A stretch of DNA of 64,000 nt, taken from NCBI RefSeq assembly GCF_040744945.1, contig NZ_CP160453.1:4030001-4094000 (forward strand), written 5' to 3'. The notes below the pieces were generated by a model. That model saw only the letters and a list, made by a program, of their open reading frames with translations. It searched no databases and was not told where the DNA came from. Source of the stretch: Saccharothrix sp. HUAS TT1. GTDB taxonomy: Bacteria > Actinomycetota > Actinomycetes > Mycobacteriales > Pseudonocardiaceae. This document shows, piece by piece, positions 7,453 to 16,180 of this stretch; position 1 is the first letter of the stretch; each line of letters begins with the position of its first letter. The position numbers and the translations under genes are program-made.

Positions 7453-8907
7453 ATGTCGCTCGCACACCGGAGGGGACGGCTCCTGCCGGTCCTCGCCGCC
7501 CTCCTCGCCGCCCTGTCCCTGACCGCGGCGGTCCAGCACCGCGCCGAGGCCGCGCCCGGCCCGTCGTTCAGCAACCCGGTCGTGCCCGCGCCCAACAGCG
7601 CCGACCCGACGTTGGTGCAGCACAACGGCCAGTACTACTACGTGGCCACGACGTGGACCTCGAACATCGTGATGCGCCGGTCGTCCACCATCGCCGGGCT
7701 GCGCAGCGCCCCGGAGCAGGTGGTGCACCGCGCCTCCGGCACCACGATGTGGGCCCCACACCTGGAGCAGATCAACAACCGCTGGTACCTCTACTACTCC
7801 GTGGAGCTGTCCGGCGCGCCCCGGCGCACCCACGTGCTGGAGAGCGCCGCGAACGACCCGGCCGGGCCGTACACCTACCGGGGCATCCTGAACCTGATGC
7901 CGAACAACGGCTGGGCGATCGACGGCGCGGTGCTCAAGCTCAACGGCGCGCTGTACTTCCACTACTCGGCCTTCCACGCCGACGGGTTGCAGTCGATCTA
8001 CATCGCGCCCATGAGCAGCCCGACCTCGGTGTCGGCCTTCGGCACCCGGATCTCGGCGCCGACGCTGGCGTGGGAGCGGCAGGGCCAGCCGGTCAACGAG
8101 GGCTCGTTCGCCCTGCAGCGCGGCGGCCGCACGTTCCTGACCTACTCGGCCAGTTACTGCGGCACGGCCGACTACAAGCTGGGCATGCTGGAGTACCGGG
8201 GCGGCGACCCGCTCGCCGCGTCGTCGTGGACCAAGTTCGCCAACCCGATCTTCCAGCGCAGCGACGCCAACGGCGTCTACGGGCCCGGCCACCACTCGTT
8301 CTTCACCTCGCCGGACGGCACGGAGACCTGGATCGCCTACCACGCGAACTCCTCGGCCTCGCAGGGCTGCGGCACGACCAGGACGACCCGGGTGCAGAAG
8401 GTCTCCTGGAACGCCGACGGCACCCCGAACCTGGGCGTCCCCGTGTCCACCTCCACCGTCCTGGCCGGGCCTTCGGGGGAGACCGGCGGGTCCGGCGCCC
8501 GGGTGCGCATCCGCAACCAGCACAGCGGCCTCTGCCTGGACGACTACGAGTTCGTCACCACGCCGGGCGCGGAAGTGCGGCAGTGGACGTGCAACACCGA
8601 GCCCGTGCAGCAGTGGTACCTGACCGCGGTCGGCTCCGGCTACTACACCGTCGCCAACGGCCACAGCGGCCTGTGCCTGGACAACAAGGACTTCGCCACC
8701 GCGCCCGGTTCGGTCGTGCAGCAGTGGACCTGCAACGGCCTGACCGTGCAGCAGTGGCGGCTGACCACCACCAACGGCGCCACGACGCTGGTCAACCGGC
8801 ACAGCGGCCTCTGCCTGGACAACTACAACTCCGGCGCCGAACCGGGCGCCGAGGTCCGGCAGTGGACCTGCAACGGCCAGGCCAACCAGCAGTGGGTCCT
8901 CGGCTGA
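7453..8907 (+). CDS. secreted GH43 glycosidase with C-terminal RICIN (CBM13) domain
   Basis: A 484-residue exported enzyme. A Sec signal peptide covers about residues 1-34 (basic start, hydrophobic LPVLAALLAALSLTAAV, then AEAAPG). The GH43 five-bladed propeller follows: SADPTLV carries the base Asp, WAIDGAVLK the modulator Asp, and VNEGSFAL the acid Glu. Residues 340-484 form a RICIN beta-trefoil with three repeats of the HSGLCLD...QQW type. GH43 enzymes with this layout act on arabinan or arabinoxylan side chains; the exact linkage is not readable. AGGAG precedes the ATG. The LacI-type operators upstream point to induction by an arabinose-containing sugar. Confidence 0.9.
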   Translation: MSLAHRRGRLLPVLAALLAALSLTAAVQHRAEAAPGPSFSNPVVPAPNSADPTLVQHNGQYYYVATTWTSNIVMRRSSTIAGLRSAPEQVVHRASGTTMWAPHLEQINNRWYLYYSVELSGAPRRTHVLESAANDPAGPYTYRGILNLMPNNGWAIDGAVLKLNGALYFHYSAFHADGLQSIYIAPMSSPTSVSAFGTRISAPTLAWERQGQPVNEGSFALQRGGRTFLTYSASYCGTADYKLGMLEYRGGDPLAASSWTKFANPIFQRSDANGVYGPGHHSFFTSPDGTETWIAYHANSSASQGCGTTRTTRVQKVSWNADGTPNLGVPVSTSTVLAGPSGETGGSGARVRIRNQHSGLCLDDYEFVTTPGAEVRQWTCNTEPVQQWYLTAVGSGYYTVANGHSGLCLDNKDFATAPGSVVQQWTCNGLTVQQWRLTTTNGATTLVNRHSGLCLDNYNSGAEPGAEVRQWTCNGQANQQWVLG

Positions 8908-9002
8908 CCCCACCGCGGGTGGTGGAGACGCCGGCGCGCGGGCCCGGCCCACGCCGTGCGCCGGCCGTCCCTCCCCGCCGTGGGCCGGACAAAGGAGTCC
9001 AG

Positions 9003-10448
9003 ATGTCCCGCTTGTCCCACCGGCGATGGCGTGCGGTGCTGACCGCCGCGGCCATCGGCCTGGCCACGACCCTGCTGCCCGGCGGCGTCGCGCAGGCCGC
9101 GCCCGTCACCGTCGACGTCGGCGTGCAGTTCGCCGACACCGGCGGCAACCTCGTGCAAGCGCACGGCGGCGGCGTGATCAAGGTCGGCTCCTACTACTAC
9201 TGGTTCGGCGAGAACCGGCACCCGGACAACCTGTTCCGGGCCGTCTCGGTCTACCGGTCGACCGACCTGAAGACCTGGGAGTTCCGCAACAACGTCCTCA
9301 CCCAGAACAGCCACGCGGAGCTGCGCACCTCGTGGGTGGAACGGCCGAAGGTCGTCTACAACGCGTCCACCGGGCAGTACGTCATGTGGATGCACTGGGA
9401 GAACGGCCAGCACTACGGCGAGGCGCGCGCGGCGGTGGCGTATTCGTCCACGGTGGACGGCAACTACACCTACCAGGGCAGCTTCCGGCCGCTCGGGCAG
9501 CACATGTCACGCGACATCACGCTGTACAAGGACGACGACGGCACGGCTTACATGATCTCGGCCGCGCGGGAGAACTACGACCTGCACATCTACCGCCTCA
9601 GCGCCGACTACCGCGGTGTGGCGCAGCTGGTCGGCAACCCGTGGCCGGGCGGCCACCGCGAGGCGCCCGCGCTGTTCAAGCGCAACGGCGTCTACTTCAT
9701 GCTCACGTCCGGGGCTACGGGCTGGTCGCCGAACCAGGCGAAGTACGCCACCGCCACCAGCGTGTCCGGCCCGTGGAGCGCCATGCAGAACGTCGGCGAC
9801 TCCACCACGTTCCGCTCGCAACCGGCTTACGTGCTGCCGATCCAGGGCAGCCAGGGGACGTCCTACCTGTACATGGGCGACCGCTGGGCCGGTGCGTGGG
9901 GCGGCCCGGTCGGGGACTCCAGCTACGTCTGGCTGCCGATCACGTTCCCGAGCGGCACCTCGATGACCCTGTCGAACGCCGACCGGGTCGTCATCGACAC
10001 GGCGGCGGGCACGGTCGGCGCGGTCGCGTCGCAGTACAACCGCATCTCGGTGCGGCACTCCGGCAAGTGCCTCGACGTCTCCGACGTCAGCCAGGCCGAC
10101 GGCGCGGCGGTGCTGCAGTACACCTGCGGCAGCGGCGCGAACCAGCAGTTCCGCCTGCAGGCGGCCGGTGGCGACTACTACCAGCTGGTCGCCCGGCACT
10201 CCGGCAAGTGCGTGGACGTGAGCGACGCGAGCACCGCCGACGGCGCGGCCGTCGTGCAGTGGAGCTGCAACTCCGGGCAGAACCAGCAGTGGTCGCTGGT
10301 GGACGCGGGGTCGGGCTACTCGCGGCTGGTCGCCCGGCACTCGGGCAAGTGCCTCGACCTGCCGAGCGGTTCGACGGCCAACGTCCAGTTCAAGCAGTAC
10401 CCGTGCGGGAGCGGGCAGAACCAGCAGTTCCAGCTCACCCGCGTCTGA
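9003..10448 (+). CDS. secreted GH43_24-like exo-beta-1,3-galactanase with RICIN domain
   Basis: A 481-residue exported enzyme with a signal peptide ending near AQAAPV (about residue 33). The catalytic part has YYYWFGENRH, VSVYRSTDLKTWEFRNNVL and ERPKVVYNASTGQYVMWMH, characteristic of GH43 subfamily 24 exo-beta-1,3-galactanases that trim arabinogalactan. The Glu of ERPKV, the Glu of REAPALF and the Gln of SQPAYV fit the Glu/Glu/Gln catalytic set I recall for that subfamily, which lacks the usual Asp base. Residues 345-481 form a RICIN trefoil with three HSGKCLD/HSGKCVD repeats. AAAGGAG precedes ATG 9003; the open frame continues far upstream but that part lacks a signal peptide. It follows the previous GH43 gene by 95 bp, which contains a 10-bp-arm inverted repeat (8944-8988). 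Confidence 0.88.
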   Translation: MSRLSHRRWRAVLTAAAIGLATTLLPGGVAQAAPVTVDVGVQFADTGGNLVQAHGGGVIKVGSYYYWFGENRHPDNLFRAVSVYRSTDLKTWEFRNNVLTQNSHAELRTSWVERPKVVYNASTGQYVMWMHWENGQHYGEARAAVAYSSTVDGNYTYQGSFRPLGQHMSRDITLYKDDDGTAYMISAARENYDLHIYRLSADYRGVAQLVGNPWPGGHREAPALFKRNGVYFMLTSGATGWSPNQAKYATATSVSGPWSAMQNVGDSTTFRSQPAYVLPIQGSQGTSYLYMGDRWAGAWGGPVGDSSYVWLPITFPSGTSMTLSNADRVVIDTAAGTVGAVASQYNRISVRHSGKCLDVSDVSQADGAAVLQYTCGSGANQQFRLQAAGGDYYQLVARHSGKCVDVSDASTADGAAVVQWSCNSGQNQQWSLVDAGSGYSRLVARHSGKCLDLPSGSTANVQFKQYPCGSGQNQQFQLTRV

Positions 10449-10452
10449 GGTC

Positions 10453-10490
10453 GTGGTGCGGGTCCTCCGAGGTCGGGGGACCCGCACCAC
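10453..10490 (+). terminator. terminator after the GH43 pair
   Basis: GTGGTGCGGGTCC (10453-10465) and GGACCCGCACCAC (10478-10490) are perfect 13-bp arms with a 12-bp loop, starting 5 bp after the stop codon. Confidence 0.8.
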
Positions 10491-10545
10491 CCCGGTCCGT
10501 CGCCCGAGGGGGCTTCGGCGGCGGGTCGGCGGGGTACTGGACGGC

Positions 10546-11868
10546 ATGGCCACCTCGCTGAACCGGGCTGTCAGCACGCCCCTGCTCTACTTCTTCATCC
10601 TGGGTGACATCCTCGGCGCGGGCGTGTACGTGCTGGTCGGCTCGGTCGCGGGGGAGTCCGGCGGCGCGGTGTGGCTGCCGCTGCTGACCGCGCTGGGCCT
10701 GGCCGCGCTGACCGCCGGCTCGTACGCCGAGCTGGCCACCAAGTACCCCCGGGCGGGCGGTTCGGCGCACTACGCCACCAAGGCGTTCGGCCCGGCGGCC
10801 GGCTCGCTGGTCGGGTTCTGCATGCTCGCCGCCGGCGTGGTGTCGGTGGGCGCGCTGGCCAGGGCGTTCGCCGGGGACTACCTGCGGGCGCTGGTGTCGC
10901 TGCCGACGGTGGCCGTCGTGGTGGTGTTCCTGGCCGCGCTGGCGGTGCTCAACATCCGCGGGATCAAGGAGTCGCTGGGCGCGAACGTCGTGGCGACGCT
11001 CGTCGAGGTCGGCGGGCTGGTGCTGATCATCGGCCTGGGCGCGTGGGTGATCCTGCGCGGTGACGCCGACCTGTCCCGGCTGGGCGAGATCGGCGCCGGC
11101 GGGCACGGCGTCATCGGGGCGACGCTGGCCGGCACGGTGCTGGCGTACTACTCGTTCGTCGGGTTCGAGACGTCGGTGAACCTCGCCGAGGAGGTCGAGG
11201 AACCGCGCCGGTCCTACCCGCGCGCGCTGTTCGGCGCCCTCGCCACGGCCGGTGTCGTGTACCTGCTGATCGGCGTCGTCGCCGGCGCCACCGTGCCGAC
11301 CGACCGGCTGGCCGCGTCCAGCGGGCCGCTGCTGGAGGTCGTGCGGCTGGCGGGCAGCGTGCCGGACTGGCTGTTCGGCCTGATCGCGCTGGTCGCCGTG
11401 GCCAACGGCGCGCTGCTGACCGGGATCATGTCGTCCCGCCTGGCCTACGGCATGGCCCGCGACGGCCTGCTGCCGTCACCCCTGGCCCGCGTGCTGCCGG
11501 GCAGGCGGACCCCGTGGGTGGCGGTCCTGGCCACCTCGGCGGTGTCGCTGGCGCTGGCGCTGACCGGCGAGGTCGCGGCCCTGGCCGAAACCCTGGTCCT
11601 CCTGCTGCTGGTGGTCTTCGTGGCCGTCAACGCCGCCGTCCTCGTCCTGCGCCGCGACGAGGGCGAACCCGACCACTTCCGGGTGCCCGCCGTGATCCCG
11701 TGGCTGGGGCTCGCCTCGTGCGCGCTGCTGTTCACCCGGATCGACGGCTCGGTCTGGCTGCGCGGCCTGGTCCTGATCGGCCTGGGCGTCCTGCTCGCCG
11801 CCGTCAACCTGGTCCGCGCCCGCCGCCGGGCGGCCGACCGGAGTCCGGACGCCTCGCCGATCGGCTGA
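10546..11868 (+). CDS. APC-superfamily amino acid permease
   Basis: A 440-residue integral membrane protein with about 12 hydrophobic helices. It starts with the APC core STPLLYFFILGDILGAGVYV, followed by the helix-1/2 region SYAELATKYPRAGGSAHY. FVGFETSVNLAEEVEEPRRS is the conserved TM6-loop segment of this superfamily. It should import amino acids or related amines with protons; the substrate is not readable. ATG 10546 was chosen because the upstream in-frame extension overlaps the terminator hairpin and is Arg-rich. A 45-bp gap to the molybdopterin gene may allow read-through, but a shared role is not obvious. Confidence 0.87.
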   Translation: MATSLNRAVSTPLLYFFILGDILGAGVYVLVGSVAGESGGAVWLPLLTALGLAALTAGSYAELATKYPRAGGSAHYATKAFGPAAGSLVGFCMLAAGVVSVGALARAFAGDYLRALVSLPTVAVVVVFLAALAVLNIRGIKESLGANVVATLVEVGGLVLIIGLGAWVILRGDADLSRLGEIGAGGHGVIGATLAGTVLAYYSFVGFETSVNLAEEVEEPRRSYPRALFGALATAGVVYLLIGVVAGATVPTDRLAASSGPLLEVVRLAGSVPDWLFGLIALVAVANGALLTGIMSSRLAYGMARDGLLPSPLARVLPGRRTPWVAVLATSAVSLALALTGEVAALAETLVLLLLVVFVAVNAAVLVLRRDEGEPDHFRVPAVIPWLGLASCALLFTRIDGSVWLRGLVLIGLGVLLAAVNLVRARRRAADRSPDASPIG

Positions 11869-11913
11869 TTGGAGCACTACCCCGCGGGTACCCGTGCGCC
11901 CGTGGAGACGCCG

Positions 11914-14424
11914 GTGACCAAGCGGGATCGGATCGGGGAGCCCTGGGGTGGGCGCACGCCGTACGGGCGCGGGGCGGAGTGGCCGGTGCGGGTCGACACC
12001 CACCTCGCCGCCGGGGTCGGGGAGGAGCAGGTGGAGCGGTGGGTGCAGTCGGCGTCGCTGCTGCACTCCAACGGTGACGCGATGGACATCGCGGTGCGCG
12101 GCGGGGAGGTCGTCGGGGTTCGCGGGCGGGCGGTGGACCGGGTCAACCGGGGGCGGCTCGGGCCGAAGGACCTGTTCGGCTGGCAGGCGAACGCATCGCC
12201 CGATCGGCTGACGACGCCGTTGGTCCGGGAGGGCGGCGCGCTGGTGCCGACCGACTGGGACACCGCGATGGACCGGGTCGTGCGGCGCTCCCGCGAGCTG
12301 CTGGACGAGCAGGGGCCGAGCGCCCTGGGCTTCTACACCACCGGGCAGCTGTTCCTGGAGGAGTACTACACGCTGGGCGTGATCGCGCACGGGGCGATCG
12401 GGACCAGCCACGTCGACGGCAACACCCGGCTCTGCACGGCGACCGCCGCGCAGGCGCTCAAGGAGTCCTTCGGCTGCGACGGCCAGCCCGGCTCCTACAG
12501 CGACATCGACCACGCCGACGTCATCGCCCTGTACGGGCACAACATGGCCGAGACGCAGACCGTGCTGTGGGCCCGCGTGCTGGACCGGCTGGCCGGACCG
12601 GAGCCGCCGGAGCTGATCTGCGTCGACCCGCGCCGGACCGAGGTCGCCCGGCTGGCGACCGTGCACCTGGCGCCCCGGCCGGGCACGAACGTGCCCCTGA
12701 TGAACGCGCTGCTGCACGAGATCATCCGCACCGGCCGGGTCGACCACGACTACGTCGAAGCCCACACCGTCGGTTACCGGGAACTCGCCCGACAGGTGGA
12801 GGATTACCCACCCGAACGGGCAGCCGAGCTCTGCGGCGTCCCCGCCGAGAGCATCCGCGAAGCGGCGCGCGTCCTCGGCGGCGCGGAGCGGCTGCTGTCC
12901 ACCGTCCTCCAGGGCTTCTACCAGTCCCACCAGGCCACCGCGGCGGCCGTGCAGGTCAACAACGTGCACCTGCTGCGCGGCATGCTGGGCAAGCCGGGCG
13001 CGGGCGTCCTGCAGATGAACGGCCAGCCCACCGCGCAGAACACCCGGGAGTGCGGCGCGGACGGCGACCTGGCCGGTTTCCGCAACTGGGCCAACGACTC
13101 GCACGTCGCCGACCTGGCCCGGATCTGGAACATCGAGCAGTCGAAGATCCCGCACTACTCGCCGCCGACGCACCTGATGCAGATGGTGCGCTACGCCGAG
13201 CAGGGCACGATCCGGATGCTGTGGGTCAGCGGCACCAACCCGGCGGTCTCGCTGCCCGAGCTGAGCCGGATCCGGGCGGTCCTGGCGCAGCAGCGGCTGT
13301 TCCTCGTGGTGCAGGACCTGTTCCTGACCGAGACCGCCGAGCTGGCCGACGTGGTGCTGCCCGCCGCGACCTGGGGTGAGAAGACCGGCACGTTCACCAA
13401 CGCCGACCGCACCGTGCACCTGTCCGACAAGGCCGTCGACCCGCCGGGGCAGGCGCGGCCCGACCTGGACATCTTCCTCGACTACGCCCGGCGGATGGAC
13501 TTCCGGGACAGGGACGGGCAGCCGCTGCCGCAGTGGCACGACGCGGAGTCGGCGTTCGAGGCGTGGCAGCGGTGCAGCGCCGGCCGGCCGTGCGACTACA
13601 CCGGCCTGAGCTACGCCAAGCTGCGCGGCGGCAGCGGCATCCAGTGGCCGTGCGACGAGGAGCACCCCGACGGCACCGAGCGCCTGTACGTCGACGGCGC
13701 GTTCTTCAGCGCGCCGGACTACTGCGAGGACTACGGCAAGGACCTGGTCACCGGCGCGCCCGTGGAGCCGACCGAGTACCGGGCGATGAACCCCTCGGGC
13801 AAGGCGGTGATCAAGGCCGCCGAGTACCTGCCGCCCCACGAGGCGCCGGACGAGGAGCACCCGTTCGCGCTCATCACCGGGCGCACCCTGTTCCACTTCC
13901 ACACCCGCACCAAGACCGCCCGGGCGCCGCAGCTCGACGCCGCCGCGCCGCAGGTGTGGGTGGAGCTGTCGGCCGCCGACGCGCGGGAGCACGGCATCGC
14001 CGAGGGCGACGTCGTGGAGGTCACCTCGCCGCGCGGCGCGATCCGGGCGCAGGCGCGGATCAGCCACCTCCGCGAGCGGGTCCTGTTCGTGCCGTTCCAC
14101 TACGGCTACTGGGACCTCGCCGAGGACGGCGGGAGGTCCGGCGAGGCGGGCGACCGCGCCGCGAACGAGCTCACCGTCACCGACTGGGACCCCGCGTCGA
14201 AGCAACCGCTGTTCAAGACCTCCGCGGCCCGCCTGACCAGGGTGGGGCCCGCCCCGACGCCCGCGCCCGCACCCACCAACACCGCCTCGCGCCCCGTCTC
14301 ACCGGACGTCCCGGGCACCCGCGGCGGCGCGGACGCCGTGGCGGAGGAACGCCTGGCGCAAGAACGCCCGGCAGAGGAACCCTCGGCTGAGGGACGTCCG
14401 GACACCACCGGAGGCCCGCGGTGA
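11914..14424 (+). CDS. molybdopterin oxidoreductase lacking the N-terminal [4Fe-4S] cysteines
   Basis: About 836 residues, related to the assimilatory nitrate reductase/formate dehydrogenase alpha subunits. Recognisable blocks are LFLEEYYTLGVIAHGAIGT, NTRLCTATAAQALKESFG (Cys174 in the position of the Mo ligand) and GHNMAETQTVLWARVL. LWVSGTNPAVSLPE and the C-terminal molybdopterin-dinucleotide domain (FALITGRTLFHFHTRTKT) follow. Where relatives have CxxCxxxC for the N-terminal cluster, this protein has S48, H51 and D55 at the identical spacing (SASLLHSNGDAMD). It should therefore lack that cluster. GTG 11914 has GGAG upstream and gives the family-like start MTKRDRIGEPWGGRTPYG; TTG 11869 directly after the permease stop is an alternative. 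The last ~60 residues are a Pro/Glu/Ala-rich tail. The stop overlaps the next gene by 4 bp. Confidence 0.85.
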   Translation: MTKRDRIGEPWGGRTPYGRGAEWPVRVDTHLAAGVGEEQVERWVQSASLLHSNGDAMDIAVRGGEVVGVRGRAVDRVNRGRLGPKDLFGWQANASPDRLTTPLVREGGALVPTDWDTAMDRVVRRSRELLDEQGPSALGFYTTGQLFLEEYYTLGVIAHGAIGTSHVDGNTRLCTATAAQALKESFGCDGQPGSYSDIDHADVIALYGHNMAETQTVLWARVLDRLAGPEPPELICVDPRRTEVARLATVHLAPRPGTNVPLMNALLHEIIRTGRVDHDYVEAHTVGYRELARQVEDYPPERAAELCGVPAESIREAARVLGGAERLLSTVLQGFYQSHQATAAAVQVNNVHLLRGMLGKPGAGVLQMNGQPTAQNTRECGADGDLAGFRNWANDSHVADLARIWNIEQSKIPHYSPPTHLMQMVRYAEQGTIRMLWVSGTNPAVSLPELSRIRAVLAQQRLFLVVQDLFLTETAELADVVLPAATWGEKTGTFTNADRTVHLSDKAVDPPGQARPDLDIFLDYARRMDFRDRDGQPLPQWHDAESAFEAWQRCSAGRPCDYTGLSYAKLRGGSGIQWPCDEEHPDGTERLYVDGAFFSAPDYCEDYGKDLVTGAPVEPTEYRAMNPSGKAVIKAAEYLPPHEAPDEEHPFALITGRTLFHFHTRTKTARAPQLDAAAPQVWVELSAADAREHGIAEGDVVEVTSPRGAIRAQARISHLRERVLFVPFHYGYWDLAEDGGRSGEAGDRAANELTVTDWDPASKQPLFKTSAARLTRVGPAPTPAPAPTNTASRPVSPDVPGTRGGADAVAEERLAQERPAEEPSAEGRPDTTGGPR

Positions 14425-14915
14425 AACTCGACCTCGCCCTGCGCGAACTGCACCGCTCGGAGCGGTCGCTGGCCTCGGATTTGGCCAAGGTCGCCGACCG
14501 GCACGAGGCGGAGCACGAGGTGCACCACGTCGCCCTCGACCTCGCCCGGTGGTCGCGGCAGCACGTGCACGACCTCGCCGGGATCGGCCCGCGCTACGGC
14601 CTCGACCTGGCGGACGACGCCGAGGACGACGACCGGCACGACACCGGGTTGATGACCGCCGTGCGGAGCAAGCTCAGCGAGTGGACCGGCCGCCACCCCG
14701 CGCCCGGCGTCGTGCTCCTGGCCGACCTCCGCCACCTGCACCGCACCGCCGCCGGCGTCTCCCTGGACTGGGAGCTGCTGGCCCAGGGCGCCCAGGCGGC
14801 CCGGGAGGCCGACCTGCTCGACCTGGCCGAGCGCTGCCACCCGCAGACGCTGCGCCAGGTGCGCTGGGCCAACGCCATGCTCAAGACCCTCTCGCCCCAG
14901 GTGCTGACCAGCTGA
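14421..14915 (+). CDS. helical protein coupled to the molybdopterin oxidoreductase
   Basis: A 164-residue soluble, mainly helical protein rich in His and acidic residues (HEAEHEVHHVALDLARW, DDAEDDDRHD). I do not recognise a named family. The His/Glu-bearing helices resemble ferritin-like or hemerythrin-like bundles, but no complete metal motif can be assigned. It begins with a GTGA overlap with the molybdopterin gene, so translation is coupled and it may be a small partner, chaperone or electron-transfer subunit of that enzyme. Confidence 0.75.
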   Translation: MKLDLALRELHRSERSLASDLAKVADRHEAEHEVHHVALDLARWSRQHVHDLAGIGPRYGLDLADDAEDDDRHDTGLMTAVRSKLSEWTGRHPAPGVVLLADLRHLHRTAAGVSLDWELLAQGAQAAREADLLDLAERCHPQTLRQVRWANAMLKTLSPQVLTS

Positions 14916-15755
14916 TCAGGCGCCCTTGCGCAGGCGTTCGGTGATCACCCGGCCCAGCGCGGGCGTGACGACGCGGTCCGGCGCGGCCAGCCCCAACGCC
15001 TCCGCCACGTCGGCGGCGTGCAGGTCGTAGGCCGCCTCGACCAGCGCCGCGTACGAGTCCGCCGCCGCCCGAGCCCGGCGCCGGGCGGTGACGAGCACGA
15101 CCAGCGCCACCGGCGCCACCGGCCACCACCAGGCGCCGACCGCCAGGTACGCGACGCCCCACGCGCCCAGCACCGCCGCGTCGCGCAGCGCCGCGCGGGC
15201 CGCCGTGACGTCGGCCCGGACCGCGTCGGACAGCACCAGCCACAGGCAGGCCCAGGTGAACGTGACGTCCAGGCCGTAGTGGCCGTGCACCCGCACGCCC
15301 GCGGCCCGCACCCGGTCGCCGACCCACGTGAGGCGGCCCGGCCGGGTGAGGGCCACCCGGTTGCGGTCGGCGGCGCGGTCGGCTTGCTCTTCAACCGGGG
15401 CCTGCTCGTAGGCGTCGTCCCGCCGGTCCCAACGCCGCTGCCTGCGCTTGACCAGCCACCGCAGCGGACCCCGCGCCCGGCCCAGCAGGACCGCCTCGAC
15501 CAGGGCGCCCAGGCCCCGCGCGGCCAGTCCCACCGCCGACGCGGCGACCAGCAGCGCGACCGCCAGGAGCACCAGCCGGACCGGGGCGAGACCGCTCGGG
15601 ACGGCGGCGACCAGCCGCCGCCAGTCCAGCGCGCGGGCGTGCCCGAGGGTGGCCGCGGTCAGCGCCGTCGCCAGGAACAGCACCCCCGGCAGCGCCAGGA
15701 GCGCGACCCAGCGCTCGGCGAGCTTCTTGCCCAGCTCGGCGAGGAACGCGGTCAT
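14916..15755 (-). CDS. multi-pass membrane protein of unknown function
   Basis: A 279-residue protein with hydrophobic segments near residues 15-35, 55-75, 165-185 and 200-235, and a charged cytosolic stretch around residues 95-140 (KRRQRRWDRRDDAYEQ). The N-terminus FLAELGKKLAERWVALLALP resembles uncharacterised actinobacterial proteins that I associate, from memory only, with conflict or effector gene neighbourhoods. Its ATG overlaps the stop of the upstream 116-residue gene (ATGA), so the two form a coupled pair. Function is not assigned. Confidence 0.75.
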   Translation of the reverse strand: MTAFLAELGKKLAERWVALLALPGVLFLATALTAATLGHARALDWRRLVAAVPSGLAPVRLVLLAVALLVAASAVGLAARGLGALVEAVLLGRARGPLRWLVKRRQRRWDRRDDAYEQAPVEEQADRAADRNRVALTRPGRLTWVGDRVRAAGVRVHGHYGLDVTFTWACLWLVLSDAVRADVTAARAALRDAAVLGAWGVAYLAVGAWWWPVAPVALVVLVTARRRARAAADSYAALVEAAYDLHAADVAEALGLAAPDRVVTPALGRVITERLRKGA

Positions 15756-16102
15756 CGACCGAAGCGCAGCGGCTCGTCGAACACGGCGCACTCGGGCAGC
15801 GGCCCGCCGGGCGCCCGGCGCTCCACCCGGTCGCACCGGTCGCGCGGGCACCGGTAGCCGCCCCGGGGCGGCGGGGTGGCGTCCTGGCCGACGAGCACCG
15901 CCGGCCCGCGCACGTCCCGCAGCTCGTTGACGGTCCGCCAGAAGTCGAGCACGGTCCGGGCGGGGTCCGCACCGGCCCGCAGCCGCGCGGTGACGTCGTC
16001 CAGCAGCGCCGACCAGCCCGCCACCGGCTCCGAGCGGGCCAGGTGCGGCAGCAGGCCGCAGAACTTCGCCAGCTCCCGCTGATCCGTTCGAGTGGTGTCC
16101 AC
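15752..16102 (-). CDS. small Cys-containing protein, partner of the membrane protein
   Basis: A 116-residue soluble protein. The N-terminal two-thirds is helical (ELAKFCGLLPHLARSEPVAG, TVLDFWRTVNELRDVRG). The C-terminus carries RCPRDRCDRVERR and LPECAVFDEPLRF, with cysteines that could form a small zinc knuckle. A GTG start at 16102 is preceded by AGGAGGGG. It overlaps the membrane-protein gene by 4 bp. I do not recognise the family. The pairing of a small Cys-containing protein with a multi-pass membrane partner is conserved-looking, but its meaning is open. Confidence 0.72.
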   Translation of the reverse strand: MDTTRTDQRELAKFCGLLPHLARSEPVAGWSALLDDVTARLRAGADPARTVLDFWRTVNELRDVRGPAVLVGQDATPPPRGGYRCPRDRCDRVERRAPGGPLPECAVFDEPLRFGR

Positions 16103-16180
16103 GCATCCCCTCCTGGGCTGCCGAGCGGCCTCACAGGATACGCGGACGAGTGTCGTCCACTTTGGACCGAGAGGTCCCGG

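Noticed and set aside
8500..10448. RICIN domains read as toxin lectins
   Set aside because: They are C-terminal to GH43 catalytic domains in exported enzymes, the normal carbohydrate-binding use of this trefoil.
11476..14205. A 909-codon minus-strand frame opposite the molybdopterin gene
   Set aside because: It is a GC-skew shadow with no motif or start signal.
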